A DNA stretch of 64,000 bases. Origin: Acetobacter orleanensis. GTDB lineage: Bacteria; Pseudomonadota; Alphaproteobacteria; Acetobacterales; Acetobacteraceae. The stretch spans positions 296,674-360,673 of the forward strand of contig NZ_LHZV01000067.1 in NCBI RefSeq assembly GCF_001581005.1. Direction: 5' to 3'. Made by a program: the position numbers and the translations under genes. Shown one piece after another: positions 1 through 9,958 of the stretch (its first letter is position 1; the number at the start of each line of letters is the position of its first letter). The notes beneath the pieces are model-generated. The model was not told the origin of the DNA. It searched no databases and saw only the letters and a program-made list of their open reading frames with translations.

Positions 1-109
1 TCACATCAGCTACGGTCAGACCAGCATTCTGGGTGACCACAACCATGGACGTTTCTGCGAACACGGCGGCAAGAGCGGCAACAGCGGCCTGCTTTTCCGT
101 ACGGTTCAA
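1..109 (-). CDS. rplJ: 50S ribosomal protein L10, N-terminal fragment (cut by window edge)
   Basis: Only the first 36 codons lie in the window; the gene runs off the left edge. Reading minus from a TTG start at 109-107, the peptide begins LNRTEKQAAVAALAAVF and continues with a V-V-V-T-Q-N-A-G-L-T-V stretch typical of the L10 N-terminal RNA-binding domain. A GGAG Shine-Dalgarno sits just upstream of the TTG. L10 forms the base of the ribosomal stalk with L7/L12 and in bacteria represses its own mRNA. Its place after rplK-rplA is the standard L11-L1-L10 order. The start codon is inferred from the SD; no ATG lies in frame closer to the SD. Confidence 0.85.
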   Translation of the reverse strand, partial: MNRTEKQAAVAALAAVFAETSMVVVTQNAGLTVADV

Positions 110-396
110 ATCCCGTCTCCATCTTGCTTTATCCGACCGTGGCCGAACAAAGCGGGTTGCCCTCAGGATTTCACAACCTGCGCGTGAAATCCGCTCGCCT
201 GTCCTTCAAACGGAATACCCGGAGCCTGCCATAAAACAGCCTGCAACCAGCATCCCCGTCTTACACGCGCAAACCATGACGGTTTTTTACGGCTCAAGGC
301 CACGTGTGATCTCGGACAGGATCAGGAAGTTAGCCCGAAGACACTTCCTGTCATGCGCTGCGTCAGACTGGAGCCCGACGCAGCAACATTTCAAAC
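110..396 (-). promoter_or_regulatory. rplA-rplJ intergenic leader, probable L10 autoregulatory RNA
   Basis: This 287-base gap between rplA and rplJ holds several perfect hairpins on the minus strand: stems 357-364/377-384, 324-330/343-349 and 166-174/184-192, the last a nine-pair stem close to the rplJ start. Bases flanking the last stem can also pair, which gives a branched fold. In many bacteria the leader in this position binds the L10-L12 complex and represses rplJL translation. Matching the Rfam L10 leader would need a covariance search, so the identity is inferred from position and structure. Confidence 0.45.
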
Positions 397-1089
397 TCAG
401 CCTGCGAAAGCTGAGGTATCGACCTGAACGCCCGGGCCCATGGTGGAGGAAAGAGCGATCTTTTTCAGATACGTGCCCTTTGCGCCAGACGGACGAGCTT
501 TCTGCACGGCGTCAATGAAGGCGCGGGCGTTTTCAGCCAGCTTTGCTTCATCAAAAGACGCCTTACCAATGCCAGCGTGCACGATACCGGCTTTTTCAGC
601 GCGGTATTCAACCTGACCGGACTTGGCTGCCGTGATGGCACCCTTAACGTCCATGGTCACTGTGCCCAGCTTCGGGTTCGGCATCAGGCCGCGCGGACCG
701 AGGATCTTACCCAGACGACCGACCAGAGCCATCATGTCCGGGGTTGCAATGCAGCGGTCGAATGCGATTTCGCCAGCCTGCACTTTTTCCATCAGGTCTT
801 CAGCACCAACAACGTCGGCACCAGCAGCGGTTGCTTCTTCAGCTTTTGCGCCACGAGCAAACACGCCAACGCGCAGTGTCTTACCTGTGCCGTTCGGCAG
901 GGAAACGAAACCACGGACCATCTGGTCTGCATGACGCGGGTCAATGCCCAGATTGAGAGAGATTTCAACCGTTTCGTCAAACTTGGCGGTCGCGTTGCCC
1001 TTTACCAGAGCCAGCGCTTCGTCCAGCCCGTAGACGTGACCGTGAGTGACCTTGCTGCGTGCAGCGGCAATACGCTTGTTCTTAGCCAT
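397..1089 (-). CDS. rplA: 50S ribosomal protein L1
   Basis: 230 residues, the usual length for bacterial L1. The L1 signature [15 protein letters not shown] is at residues 131-145. L1 binds 23S rRNA at the L1 stalk, helps release deacylated tRNA from the E site, and in many bacteria represses translation of the rplKA mRNA. The gene begins four bases after the rplK stop, so the two are translationally linked, and it is followed by the structured leader of rplJ. Nothing in the sequence is atypical. Confidence 0.98.
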   Translation of the reverse strand: MAKNKRIAAARSKVTHGHVYGLDEALALVKGNATAKFDETVEISLNLGIDPRHADQMVRGFVSLPNGTGKTLRVGVFARGAKAEEATAAGADVVGAEDLMEKVQAGEIAFDRCIATPDMMALVGRLGKILGPRGLMPNPKLGTVTMDVKGAITAAKSGQVEYRAEKAGIVHAGIGKASFDEAKLAENARAFIDAVQKARPSGAKGTYLKKIALSSTMGPGVQVDTSAFAG

Positions 1090-1093
1090 GCTC

Positions 1094-1525
1094 TCAGCCC
1101 TCCACCGTCAGACCCATGGCGCGTGCGGAGCCAACCAGCATCCGCACAGCACCATCGATATCATTGGCGTTCATGTCCTGGAATTTCTGCTCCGCGATTT
1201 CGCGCAGCTGATCCATGGTCACCTTGCCAATAGCCGCAGACTTGCCGACCGTGGGGCTACCCTTGGAAACCTTGGCAGCCTTCAGCAGGAAGTACGTGTT
1301 CGGCGGGGTTTTGGTAATGAAGCTGAACGTGCGGTCCGCATAAGCGGTGATGACGACCGGAATCGGCATACCCGGCTCAAGACCCTGGGTCTTGGCGTTG
1401 AACTCTTTACAGAACTGCATGATGTTCAGACCACGCTGACCGAGCGCGGGACCAACCGGCGGCGAAGGATTCGCCTTACCAGCGGGAATCTGAAGCTTGA
1501 TGTAGCCAACAACTTTTTTGGCCAT
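1094..1525 (-). CDS. rplK: 50S ribosomal protein L11
   Basis: 143 residues, full length. The N-terminal domain carries the conserved [13 protein letters not shown] stretch (residues 23-35), and the C-terminal domain binds the GTPase-associated region of 23S rRNA. An AAGGAG Shine-Dalgarno precedes the ATG. The 98-base upstream stretch contains the palindrome GAACCGCGGTTC (1552-1563). The usual neighbours secE and nusG are not upstream. Instead a terminator-like hairpin and the end of an efflux operon lie there, so rplK must have its own promoter in 1526-1623. Confidence 0.98.
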   Translation of the reverse strand: MAKKVVGYIKLQIPAGKANPSPPVGPALGQRGLNIMQFCKEFNAKTQGLEPGMPIPVVITAYADRTFSFITKTPPNTYFLLKAAKVSKGSPTVGKSAAIGKVTMDQLREIAEQKFQDMNANDIDGAVRMLVGSARAMGLTVEG

Positions 1526-1623
1526 ATCCGGGACTCCTTATTAATGAACCCGAACCGCGGTTCTCACGACTCTCCGCGCCAAGGTGATGGCACAGGATGA
1601 GCCTCCCGCGTTCCGATAGGAAA

Positions 1624-1645
1624 GGCGCGCTTACCGGTGCGCGCC
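1624..1645 (-). terminator. Terminator-like hairpin at the end of the efflux operon
   Basis: Perfect seven-pair stem (1624-1630 with 1639-1645, GGCGCGC/GCGCGCC) with an eight-base loop. On the minus strand the stem is followed by TTTCC, a weak T tract. The stop codon of the outer-membrane efflux gene (1631-1633) lies inside the loop. It separates the efflux operon from rplK. Confidence 0.6.
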
Positions 1646-3259
1646 AGATATGTCAAGAGGCTGACGCATATTTGCGCTGCCTGATGTGAGATCAGACGCG
1701 GCAGGATCACCCTCTGTCGTGATGCCGCCAAGGGGGGCCGCATGGCGCAAATTGCCATACTGAAGCGGATGGAACGGCATGATCTTGTCTGACTGCGGCA
1801 GCTCTGCCCGAGACCAACCACCACCCAGCGCGCGAATCAACTCCACACGCGCATCCACGGCCCGCGTCTGCACCTGCACGAGCGCAATACGGGCATTCAG
1901 TGCCGCCACCTGCGCCACAACCGCATCCAGATAGTTGGTGAGGCCACCCGTGTAGAGCGCCATGGTCATGGTCTGGGTCCGCAGGGCCGCTGTCACAGCA
2001 TTCCCCTGCTGCTGCGCTTCCGTTTTCAGACGGGTGGTGCGCGTCAGATTATCTTCCACCTCCTGAAACGCATCCAGCACGGTGGCACGGTACAGGTCTT
2101 CCCGTTCTCTATACTGCGACCAGTTGCGTTGCAGTTCAGCGCGCCGCAAACCGCCCTGAAAAAGCGGCATGAGCGCCTGAACACCAAACTGGTACATGGA
2201 GTTGGAGAGAGACGCGAGGTCAAACCCGTTATCCATGAAGCCTGTCATGGCGTTGAAGGTTACATGCGGATAGAAGGCAGCCCGTGAGATCCCGATGGCC
2301 CGGTTGGCCTGTGCCATCCGCCGCTCGGCCTCTGCAATGTCAGGACGTCTCTCCAGCAGGGTGGACGGCAGAGCCACCGGTGGTTCCACGTCAGCAAACG
2401 CCAGCTGGGATATCGGCGCGATATGGAAGGACGCCGGAGCCTGATTGACCAGCACGGCAATGGCGTGCTCCATCACGTCGCGCCGCGCGCGTACCTCGGT
2501 TTCCTGAGCCTGTGTGGTATAGAGCTGTGTTTCCGCGCGGGAGACGTCCATCCCCGGCGCAATCGCGCCCGCCAGACGCATTTTGGTGACCTGCACCGCT
2601 GCCTGATAATAGTGAATGGAGTCCCGATAGACCGCATCCTGCGCGTCCAGACCGCGCAACGCCACGTAATCACTGGCCAGTTCCGCCTGAAGGCTCAGAC
2701 GCGCCAATGCATAGGCAGCGGCTTCCGCCTGCGTGCCCTGCTTGGCCATGCGCACCTTGTTCCGGATGGCGGACCAGAAATCCGGCTCCCACGTCGCAGT
2801 GCCCGTGTACTGCTCGGACGACATATAAACCGGCCCCTGCGCACCGGCCCCACGCCACAGCCTGTGGCGCGAGCCTTTATATTTTTCGCCCGACGCTGCG
2901 CCATTAAGCTGCGGATACAGGTGAGACTTTGCTTCCATCGCCACGTCCCGCGCCTGCATGAAGGCTTCCGCCTGCGCCTGAATGGTGGGATTGAGGCGCA
3001 TGGCCTGCTCTTCCAGCCGGTTCAGGTCCGCATCCCCCAGCAGGGTCCACCAGTCCGGTCGAATGGCGTCATCCGACGGGTGGGCGGACTGGAGCACGCC
3101 ATGGCTCTGCCCTTCCCATTGTGCAGGCAACGTGAGCTTGGTCGGGTTATAGCGGGGGGCCATGTCACACCCCGAAAGCATGGTAGCCAGAGAAAGACCG
3201 GCAGAAAGACCGACCAGATAGCTCCGCTTCAATCGCAACGTCACGGCGCGCCCTGTCAT
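1631..3259 (-). CDS. RND efflux system outer-membrane lipoprotein (NodT/OprM family)
   Basis: 542 residues. The N-terminal signal ends in the lipobox L-S-G-C (Cys31), so the protein should be lipidated and inserted in the outer membrane. The body has the two repeated TolC-like halves of the NodT family, with motifs such as WEPDFWSAIRNKV and LLERRPDIAEAERRMAQANRAIG. It would form the exit duct of a tripartite RND pump. Its ATG overlaps the stop of the fusion protein gene by four bases (ATGA), so the two are coupled. The partner permease gene upstream is frameshifted, so whether this duct still has its pump is open. Confidence 0.93.
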   Translation of the reverse strand: MTGRAVTLRLKRSYLVGLSAGLSLATMLSGCDMAPRYNPTKLTLPAQWEGQSHGVLQSAHPSDDAIRPDWWTLLGDADLNRLEEQAMRLNPTIQAQAEAFMQARDVAMEAKSHLYPQLNGAASGEKYKGSRHRLWRGAGAQGPVYMSSEQYTGTATWEPDFWSAIRNKVRMAKQGTQAEAAAYALARLSLQAELASDYVALRGLDAQDAVYRDSIHYYQAAVQVTKMRLAGAIAPGMDVSRAETQLYTTQAQETEVRARRDVMEHAIAVLVNQAPASFHIAPISQLAFADVEPPVALPSTLLERRPDIAEAERRMAQANRAIGISRAAFYPHVTFNAMTGFMDNGFDLASLSNSMYQFGVQALMPLFQGGLRRAELQRNWSQYREREDLYRATVLDAFQEVEDNLTRTTRLKTEAQQQGNAVTAALRTQTMTMALYTGGLTNYLDAVVAQVAALNARIALVQVQTRAVDARVELIRALGGGWSRAELPQSDKIMPFHPLQYGNLRHAAPLGGITTEGDPAASDLTSGSANMRQPLDISGAHR

Positions 3260-4575
3260 GGGCGGCCTCCAGCTTCGGGAACTGGCCGGTCATCTTCCGG
3301 CATGGCGCGCGTATCGTCTTTATCCTGCACTGCCTTAGGAGCCGCAGGTTTTTTAGGCGGGATATTATAGCCGGGCGTGCCTTTGACCACCCGCACAGTC
3401 TGCCCATCCAGTAGGCCGGCAGAAGGATTGTTAATCACACGATCGGTCTTTTTGACCCCGCTCAGAATCTGCACGGTGGTGCCAAGATTGGTGCCGACGG
3501 CAACCCCCACCAGATGCACATGATTAGAGTCATCAACCAGCGCCACCTGTGTCCCGTCTGCCCGGAAAATAATGGCGCCTTCCGGCAGGATGAGCATATC
3601 CGGGTCACCCGGCGCTTTGAATTTGGCTGTGGCGTAGGAATTCGGCCAGAGTTCACCGGATTTGTTGTCCAGTGTCAGTTCCGTTGTCACCGTACGGGTT
3701 GACGCGTTGAAGGCGGTCGCCGTGGCGAGGAATTTTGCCTTGAAGGTCCGATCAGGATACTGCGGGACACTCAGCTCGGCTTCCAGACGTGGTGAGATGA
3801 TATCCGCGTAGTCCTGCGGGACCGACACAAACACGCGCATGGCGTGCACATCCGCAACACTGAACAGCTCTGTCGCATTCCCCTGAGAATTCACATCGCC
3901 TCGCCCTGCGTTGACGTAATCACCCACATCCGCAAAACGGGATGTTACGATGCCGTCAAAGGGTGCCACGATTTTCTTGAAGCCTTCGAGTGCTGCAAAC
4001 CGCTCCACATCATGCCGCGCGGCTTCCACCTGCGCCTGCTGGGCCTCAGCATTGGCGGCCTGTACGTCCACTTCCTGCTGCGAGACCGCCTGCGTGCCTT
4101 GCAAGGCTTTCCAACGCCGCGCGGTAATCTGCGCAAGTTTGTAACGGGCCTGCGCGACATCCAGATTGGCTTTGGCGGCAGCGTATTGTGCGTCCAGTCC
4201 GGGCGTGTCGATTTCTGCCAGAACGTCGCCCGTTTTCACGACAGCACCAAAATCCTTGTACCACATTTTCACATAGCCGGAGACCTGCGCGTAAATGGGC
4301 GCCTGATACCATGCGGCAATATTGGCGGGCAGTGAGAGCGTGCGCACAGACGGACCCGGTTGCGGGTAGATAATCTGCACAGCCGGAATCGCATTTTCCC
4401 GCGTTTCCGTAGCCAGATGCATATAATGCGCCTGCCGCTGCACAATGCCGACCACCGCCAGAATAATGGCAACCAGCGCAACAACTGCAATCCCTATGGT
4501 CCGCTTGCGGGAAGACGCCGCCCCCTGCTGTGTCGCGTGCTCCGGCTGGCCACCGTCTTCATGATACCCGCTCAT
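3256..4575 (-). CDS. RND efflux periplasmic adaptor (membrane fusion protein)
   Basis: 439 residues. One N-terminal membrane anchor (about 25-46) is followed by the barrel-sandwich segment beginning near YAQVSGYVKMWYKDFGAVVK, an alpha-helical hairpin (about 130-205), and a beta-barrel with VAPFDGIVTSRFADVGDYV and the late VPQDYADII segment. The C-terminal tail is rich in Pro, Lys and Asp. It bridges the inner-membrane RND permease and the outer-membrane duct. It overlaps both neighbours by ATGA junctions, so all three pump parts form one translational unit. Confidence 0.93.
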   Translation of the reverse strand: MSGYHEDGGQPEHATQQGAASSRKRTIGIAVVALVAIILAVVGIVQRQAHYMHLATETRENAIPAVQIIYPQPGPSVRTLSLPANIAAWYQAPIYAQVSGYVKMWYKDFGAVVKTGDVLAEIDTPGLDAQYAAAKANLDVAQARYKLAQITARRWKALQGTQAVSQQEVDVQAANAEAQQAQVEAARHDVERFAALEGFKKIVAPFDGIVTSRFADVGDYVNAGRGDVNSQGNATELFSVADVHAMRVFVSVPQDYADIISPRLEAELSVPQYPDRTFKAKFLATATAFNASTRTVTTELTLDNKSGELWPNSYATAKFKAPGDPDMLILPEGAIIFRADGTQVALVDDSNHVHLVGVAVGTNLGTTVQILSGVKKTDRVINNPSAGLLDGQTVRVVKGTPGYNIPPKKPAAPKAVQDKDDTRAMPEDDRPVPEAGGRP

Positions 4576-7500
4576 GCGCCTTCTCCCTGTTCCGTCGTCT
4601 CGGTCGGCTTTTTTCGATTATGCAGCATGGCGAAAACACATGGCACAAACAGCAAGGTTGCAACTGTTGCCACCAGCAGGCCGCCCATGACGGCTTTGCC
4701 CAGCGGCGCGTTCTGAGAATTACTGATGGACATGGGCAGCATCCCGACAATCATGGCGGAGGCTGTCATCAGCACGGGGCGGATACGCTCAAACCCCGCT
4801 TCGATCGCGGCGGCAATGGCGTCTCCATGCTCTTCAAGCCGCTCCCGCGCGAAGGACACCACCAGAATGGCGTTGGCCGTTGCGGTGCCCATACACATGA
4901 TCGCCCCAGTCAGCGCAGGCACCGAGAGCGCGGTGTGTGTCAGGAACAGGCTCCACGCAATCCCTGCCAATGCGCCCGGAAGAGCTGTGATGATGATGAA
5001 CGGGTCCAGCCAGGACTGAAAATTCACGACAATCAGCAGGTAAACCAGCAGGATGGACATGGCGAGACCGCCCAACAACTGCACATAGGCATTGTTCATA
5101 GTTACGGCCTGCCCACGCACCGCCAGCGTAGAACCTCGCGGCAGATCCGGTCGGACTTCATCCACAATCCGGCTGACTTCACGGGATACGGTGCCAAGAT
5201 CAATCCCTTCATTGGTGGCATAGATATCAAACACCGGCATGATGTTGTAATGCGCCACTTCTCCGGGTGTGCCCGTCTGCACGATCTTGCTCAGACCACC
5301 CAGAATCTGCGGGGCCTGACCCGTTGGATTGCCGTCACCCTTGTCTATCGGCGTGGTTTCCAGATCGTTCATGGTTTGCAGGAACGTGGCCGGGGTCTGG
5401 ATATCGATCAGATGCGATACACCCGTCTTGGTATCCAGCCAGTAGACCTGTCCAACCTGAGAACTGCCAGAGAGAGAAACCAGCATGTTGTTGGCAACGT
5501 CCGCTTCCGTAATACCCGTGCCCAACGCGTAGGTACGCTTGGTATTCACGCGCAGCGTGGGAGTTGTCATAGGCTGCTGGACGGACACATCCGTCAGCCC
5601 TGTCACGTGCCGCAAACGTTCTGCCAGACGGTTGGCAAAGCGGAAATTGTCCGCAAGGTTACGCCCGGAAATCTGCACATCAATAGGGGCTGGTAGACCG
5701 AAGTTCAGGATCTTGGCGGTCAGATCCCCCGGCATGAAGGAAATCTGCGTGCCGGGAAATTTCTCGCTCAGGTTTTTGCGGATCATCTTGCGATACTCCG
5801 CCACAGGAGAGTCCGGGTCCTTCAGCGAAACCGTGAGGTCACAATCCTGCGAACCAACTGTCGGGGTCGGAATATAGGCCTGATTCAGGGAACTGAAGGG
5901 CAGACCGCAGTTTGCGACAATACTTTCCACCTGCCCCGGCAGTGTCCGCTCAATCTCATCATTCACAAGCTGGGAAACCGTGCCGGTTTCCGATAGCCTT
6001 GTGCCCAGAGGCGCGCGCATGTGAATGGCCATGGCATCGGAATTGATTTCCGGGAAGAAGTCCTGCCCCACAAAGATCAGCAGCCCCAGAGACGCCAGAG
6101 AGCACATAACAAACACCGGAATGAATGTCTTCCGTGTTGCCACCAGATATTTCAGAAGTTCCTGATAGCGCTGCCGGAACGCCTCGAATTTGCGTTCAAA
6201 TCCTTTCTGGAACCGGCCAAAAATGGTTTTGGGCGCCACCGGACCATGGGCATGCGCCGCCACCTGAGCCGCAAGCATATATTTCGCCATGGTTGGCACG
6301 AGTGTGCGGGAGAGGATGAAGGAGGCGATCATGGCGAAGATGATGGCTTCGGCCATCGGCATGAACAGCCAGCCACGCCCGTCAACTGGAACAGCGGCAT
6401 CCACACAATACAGATACACAGCGTGGAAACGAAGGTCGGGATGACGATCTGGTTGGCCGCATCGATAATCGCAGTCTCAAGGTCCTTTTCCATCTCAAGA
6501 TGCGTATCGATATTTTCGATCATCACCGTGGCATCATCCACGAGGATACCGACGGCCAGAGCCAGTCCGCCCAGCGTCATGACGTTAATGGTCTGTCCGG
6601 CCCAACCTAGCCCAATAACGGAGCACAGCATGGCCAGCGGAATGGAGGTCGCGATAATCACGGTGGAACGCCATGAGCCAAGGAAGAGCAGCACCACCAA
6701 CCCGGTCAGACAGGCGGCTGTCAGCATTTCCCGCAACACGTCCTCCACGGAGTCTTTCACAAAGGTGGAGGCATCATTCAGCACCTTGATGCTCACACCC
6801 TGCGGCAGCGTGTTGACGATACCGGGCAGCAGTTTCTTGACACCGGCCACAACATCCAGCGTCGAAGCATCCCCGCTCTTCATGACCACAATCAGAACGC
6901 CCTGCTGGCCTTTAACCAGCACAAGGTTGGTCTGGGGTGGTCCACCCTGATGCACCCACGCCACGTCCTGCAGGCGGACCACGGCATTGCCCACCTGCTT
7001 GATGGGCAGCATGTTGAGGTCATTCATATCCCGCGGCGAGGCGTTGGTCTGCACCATCCAGTCCAACGCGCCAATCCGCTGGTCACCAGCGGGCAGCACA
7101 ATATTCTGGCTGTTCAGAGCTTTGGAAACATCAACGGGCGAGAGCCGGTGCGCCAACAGTTTGACCGGGTCCAGATCCACCATCACGTTGCCGGGCATCC
7201 CGCCGTAAGGGTTCGGGATGGCCGCCCCTGCGACGGAGACCAGCGCAGGCCGGATCAGGTTGGACGACATATCGTAGATCTGTGAGGCCGTCATGGAGGT
7301 CGAGGAGACCTGCAACGTGATGACCGGCACAGAGGAGGCATTATAGGCCAGCACTAGCGGCGGCGTGGCGCCCGTGGGCATCTGCTTGATGACAGTCTGG
7401 GAGACCGAAGTGATCTGCGTCTGCGCGACAGAGGTATCCGTGCCGGGCTGGAAGAAGATTTTGACAATCCCGCGCCCGTAATAGGACTGGCTTTCAATAT

Positions 7501-7741
7501 GCTCGATATTGTTCACGGTCGCGGTCAGCGCACGCTCGTAGTAATAGATCATGCGGCCGGACATGTCTTCCGGCATCAGACCGGTATAGTTCCAGACAAC
7601 CGCCACCACCGGAATCTTGATACTGGGGAAGACGTCAGTCGGGGTTGTGAAAACGCCCCTGATGCCAAACACCAGAATCAGAATGGAGAGCACCACAAAG
7701 GTATACGGCTTTTTAAGCGCCGTTACGACAATCTCATTCAT
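4572..7741 (-). pseudogene. RND efflux permease, split by a frameshift
   Basis: Two adjoining frames together make one RND permease of about 1057 residues, the normal size. The upstream frame (7741 to 6329) gives the first 458 normal residues, with TM1, the porter domain and the proton-relay pair Asp402-Asp403 in the ILVDDATV segment of TM4. It then runs into an unrelated tail from Cys459. The downstream frame (to 4572) resumes at WLFMPMAEAIIFAM, exactly the sequence expected next. The break lies at a GGCT repeat (about 6367-6376), where one four-base unit appears to be missing. As written the permease is truncated in the middle of its first membrane bundle and should not work. It could be a real mutation, a phase-variable tract or an assembly error. 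Confidence 0.88.
6367..6376 (-). repeat. Short GGCT tandem repeat at the frameshift site
   Basis: On the minus strand the site reads GTGGCTGGCTGTTC. Adding one more GGCT unit gives GTGGCTGGCTGGCTGTTC and restores the open frame as V-A-G-W-L-F, the sequence expected in RND permeases. The gain or loss of one unit therefore decides whether the permease is intact. Confidence 0.7.
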
Positions 7742-7857
7742 ACGTGCCAGCCCCTGCCGACACGCCTAAACGCCAGCATCCAGATAAATCGCTCATACGA
7801 ACTGAGATACAGACATCCCCTCAGAGCGCCAATAAAAATGCGTTTAATCTTGGTTTT

Positions 7858-9228
7858 TCAAGGATTCTGTAACAGAAATATAATACTGAAGCGTGTGCCA
7901 CGCCCATCCGGCCCGGCATCAATCTGCACCGTGGCGTCATGTAGATGCGCAATGGCCGAAACAAGGCTGAGCCCCAGCCCGCTGCCCGGAACATGGCGGC
8001 TTTTATCCGAGCGATAGAACCGGGAGAGCACGGCCCCGCGCTCTTCGGGCACAATGCCAATCCCGTTATCTGTCACCATCAGGCAGACCGCGCCCTCCTG
8101 ACGACGGACAGTGACCGTGATCTGCCCGCCCTCCGGCGTAAATTTGATGGCGTTATCCACCAGATTGACCAGAAGTTCGATCAGCAGATGCCTATCCCCT
8201 TCCAGACTGATGGGCACGGCGGTGGGGTCCATGACCAGCGTCACCCCCTCCGTTTCCGCAATCGGCTCATAGAGATCGACCACGTCAGCCCCGAGGTCAT
8301 TCAGATTGACCGTCTCAAACCCGGCGCGGCGGCGGCTGCTTTCCAGTTCCGCAATGCGCAGCAGCGCGGTGATAATCCCAAGGCACTGGTCAAGGTTATC
8401 CACGGCCCTGCTAACAGCCTCTTCCAGCGCCTCGCGCTCTCCACCGGAAGTCAGCGCACGCTCCAGCTTGGCCCGCACGCGGGAGAGCGGTGTGCGAAGG
8501 TCATGCGCGATGTCGTTCCCCACCTCCCGCATCCCGTCCATCAGCCGTTCCAGCCTGTCCAGCATGCGGTTTACGCTGCCTGCCAGACGCTCCAGATCAT
8601 CGCGCTCCTTCCCTGCGGGCAGACGTTCATGAATGTCCCCAGCCATGATGAGGTCAATAGCCTCATGCATTTCCTTCACCCGGAACAGGGCGCGGCGGCT
8701 CAGCACCATGCCCAGCAGCAGGGCGAACAGTAGCGTGGGCACCGCCGCAACCAGTGTTGCGTGCCGCAGCATCAGCTTTTGCTCGGCCAGCAAGTGGAAA
8801 CTCCGCCCCAGCACCAGAATGGTGCCATCCGGCAGGGTTTCCGCCAGCAACCGCAGCGGATAGGCCGCCCCTTCCTCGGGATAGATTTCGATATTATGCG
8901 GCTTACCGTCCGCCACCAGCCCTTTGGGCCATGAGTGCAGGTCTCCAGTAATCAGGGCGTGGCTGGCGTCAAACAGCCCAGCGCTGCTGATAACCAGCCG
9001 CAAGTCATCCGTGGCGCGTTTACGGACGACATATTCCAGATGCTCTGGCGTCATCTGCGACAGCAGACGTGCCTCGCCGCGCAGCAGTTCAGTTGAGCGG
9101 CGGGATTCCACGGCTTCCATCTGGGTGTAAACCAGCGCGAACTGCATCACCATCACCCCCGCCATGGCCGCCAGAGCAGCCAGTGTCAGGCGGAAGGTCG
9201 CGGTGCGGAAAAGTTCAGTCAGGAACAC
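7858..9228 (-). CDS. Sensor histidine kinase of a two-component system
   Basis: About 456 residues from a GTG start at 9228, chosen because AGGA lies upstream; another in-frame GTG is at 9249, inside the response regulator gene. Order: TM1 near the N-terminus, periplasmic region, TM2 (near VAAVPTLLFALLLGMVL), HAMP, the dimerisation helix with phospho-acceptor His in IAHDLRTPLSRVR, then the ATP-binding domain with N box LVNLVDNAIKF, G1 DNGIGI and G2 GSGLGLSLV. All catalytic motifs are present. It overlaps the regulator gene and lies 116 bases before the RND permease, so it probably controls the efflux genes. Confidence 0.92.
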   Translation of the reverse strand: MFLTELFRTATFRLTLAALAAMAGVMVMQFALVYTQMEAVESRRSTELLRGEARLLSQMTPEHLEYVVRKRATDDLRLVISSAGLFDASHALITGDLHSWPKGLVADGKPHNIEIYPEEGAAYPLRLLAETLPDGTILVLGRSFHLLAEQKLMLRHATLVAAVPTLLFALLLGMVLSRRALFRVKEMHEAIDLIMAGDIHERLPAGKERDDLERLAGSVNRMLDRLERLMDGMREVGNDIAHDLRTPLSRVRAKLERALTSGGEREALEEAVSRAVDNLDQCLGIITALLRIAELESSRRRAGFETVNLNDLGADVVDLYEPIAETEGVTLVMDPTAVPISLEGDRHLLIELLVNLVDNAIKFTPEGGQITVTVRRQEGAVCLMVTDNGIGIVPEERGAVLSRFYRSDKSRHVPGSGLGLSLVSAIAHLHDATVQIDAGPDGRGTRFSIIFLLQNP

Positions 9229-9958
9229 GCAGCAGAAATCCTGTGCCACGAATGCTGCGGATCAGCGGGTCTTCTCCGGGTGCATCCACTTTCCGCCGCA
9301 GCTTGCCGATATGCACGTCCACCAGATTGGTGCGCGGAATAAAGCGATACTGCCAAACATCTTCCAACATCATGGAGCGCGTCAGCACCTGTCCGGGCCT
9401 GCGCATGAGATATTCCAGCAGGCGAAATTCACGCGGCAGGAGTTCAATCTCCCGCCCGTCCCGCCACACACGGCGCTCGATTAGATCCATGGACAATGGG
9501 CCGACACGCAGCGTGGTGTTGCGCGTATCATCCGGGCGACGCAGCAGTGCCTCGACCCGCGCCATCAGTTCTTCCATCGCGAAGGGCTTGGTCAGATAAT
9601 CATCCCCCCCCGCTTTCAGACCCGTGACGCGATCATCCACGGCGGACAGCGCCGAGAGCACAAGCACGGGCGTGCGGATACCGCGCTGACGCACGGCCTC
9701 GATCACGCTCAGCCCGTCCATACCCGGCAGCAGGCGGTCCACCACCATGACATGCGCTTCACCCAGTAGAGCCGCCGTTAGGCCGGCATCCCCCGTTTCC
9801 TCATGCCGGACTTCAAAACCGTGGGCCATCAGTTCGCCCACAATTTCCTCGGCAATGGCGCTGTCATCCTCGATCAGCAGCACGACGCCTCTGGACTGGC
9901 CGGGCTCGACGGGCTGTACCGTATCCGGATCTGTATTGAGTGCTGTTTCTTCCGTCAT
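9215..9958 (-). CDS. OmpR/PhoB-family response regulator
   Basis: 247 residues. A receiver domain (about 24-140) has the acidic pair at 31-32, phospho-acceptor Asp74 in VMVVDRLLPGMDG and Lys124 in YLTKPF. A winged-helix DNA-binding domain follows (about 150-245), with VDVHIGKLRRKVD and RSIRGTGFLL. The N-terminus has about 23 extra residues before the receiver. The ATG overlaps the rmuC stop (ATGA) and the 3' end overlaps the kinase gene. Partner of the following histidine kinase and likely regulator of the RND operon downstream. Confidence 0.93.
   Translation of the reverse strand: MTEETALNTDPDTVQPVEPGQSRGVVLLIEDDSAIAEEIVGELMAHGFEVRHEETGDAGLTAALLGEAHVMVVDRLLPGMDGLSVIEAVRQRGIRTPVLVLSALSAVDDRVTGLKAGGDDYLTKPFAMEELMARVEALLRRPDDTRNTTLRVGPLSMDLIERRVWRDGREIELLPREFRLLEYLMRRPGQVLTRSMMLEDVWQYRFIPRTNLVDVHIGKLRRKVDAPGEDPLIRSIRGTGFLLRVPD

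Noticed and set aside
33..518. 161-codon plus-strand open frame across the rplJ start, leader and rplA end
   Set aside because: It runs antisense to ribosomal protein genes, has no Shine-Dalgarno and its product looks like random GC-rich coding.
4572..7741. Programmed ribosomal frameshifting in the RND permease
   Set aside because: There is no slippery heptamer or stimulatory structure visible, and one missing GGCT unit explains the break more simply.
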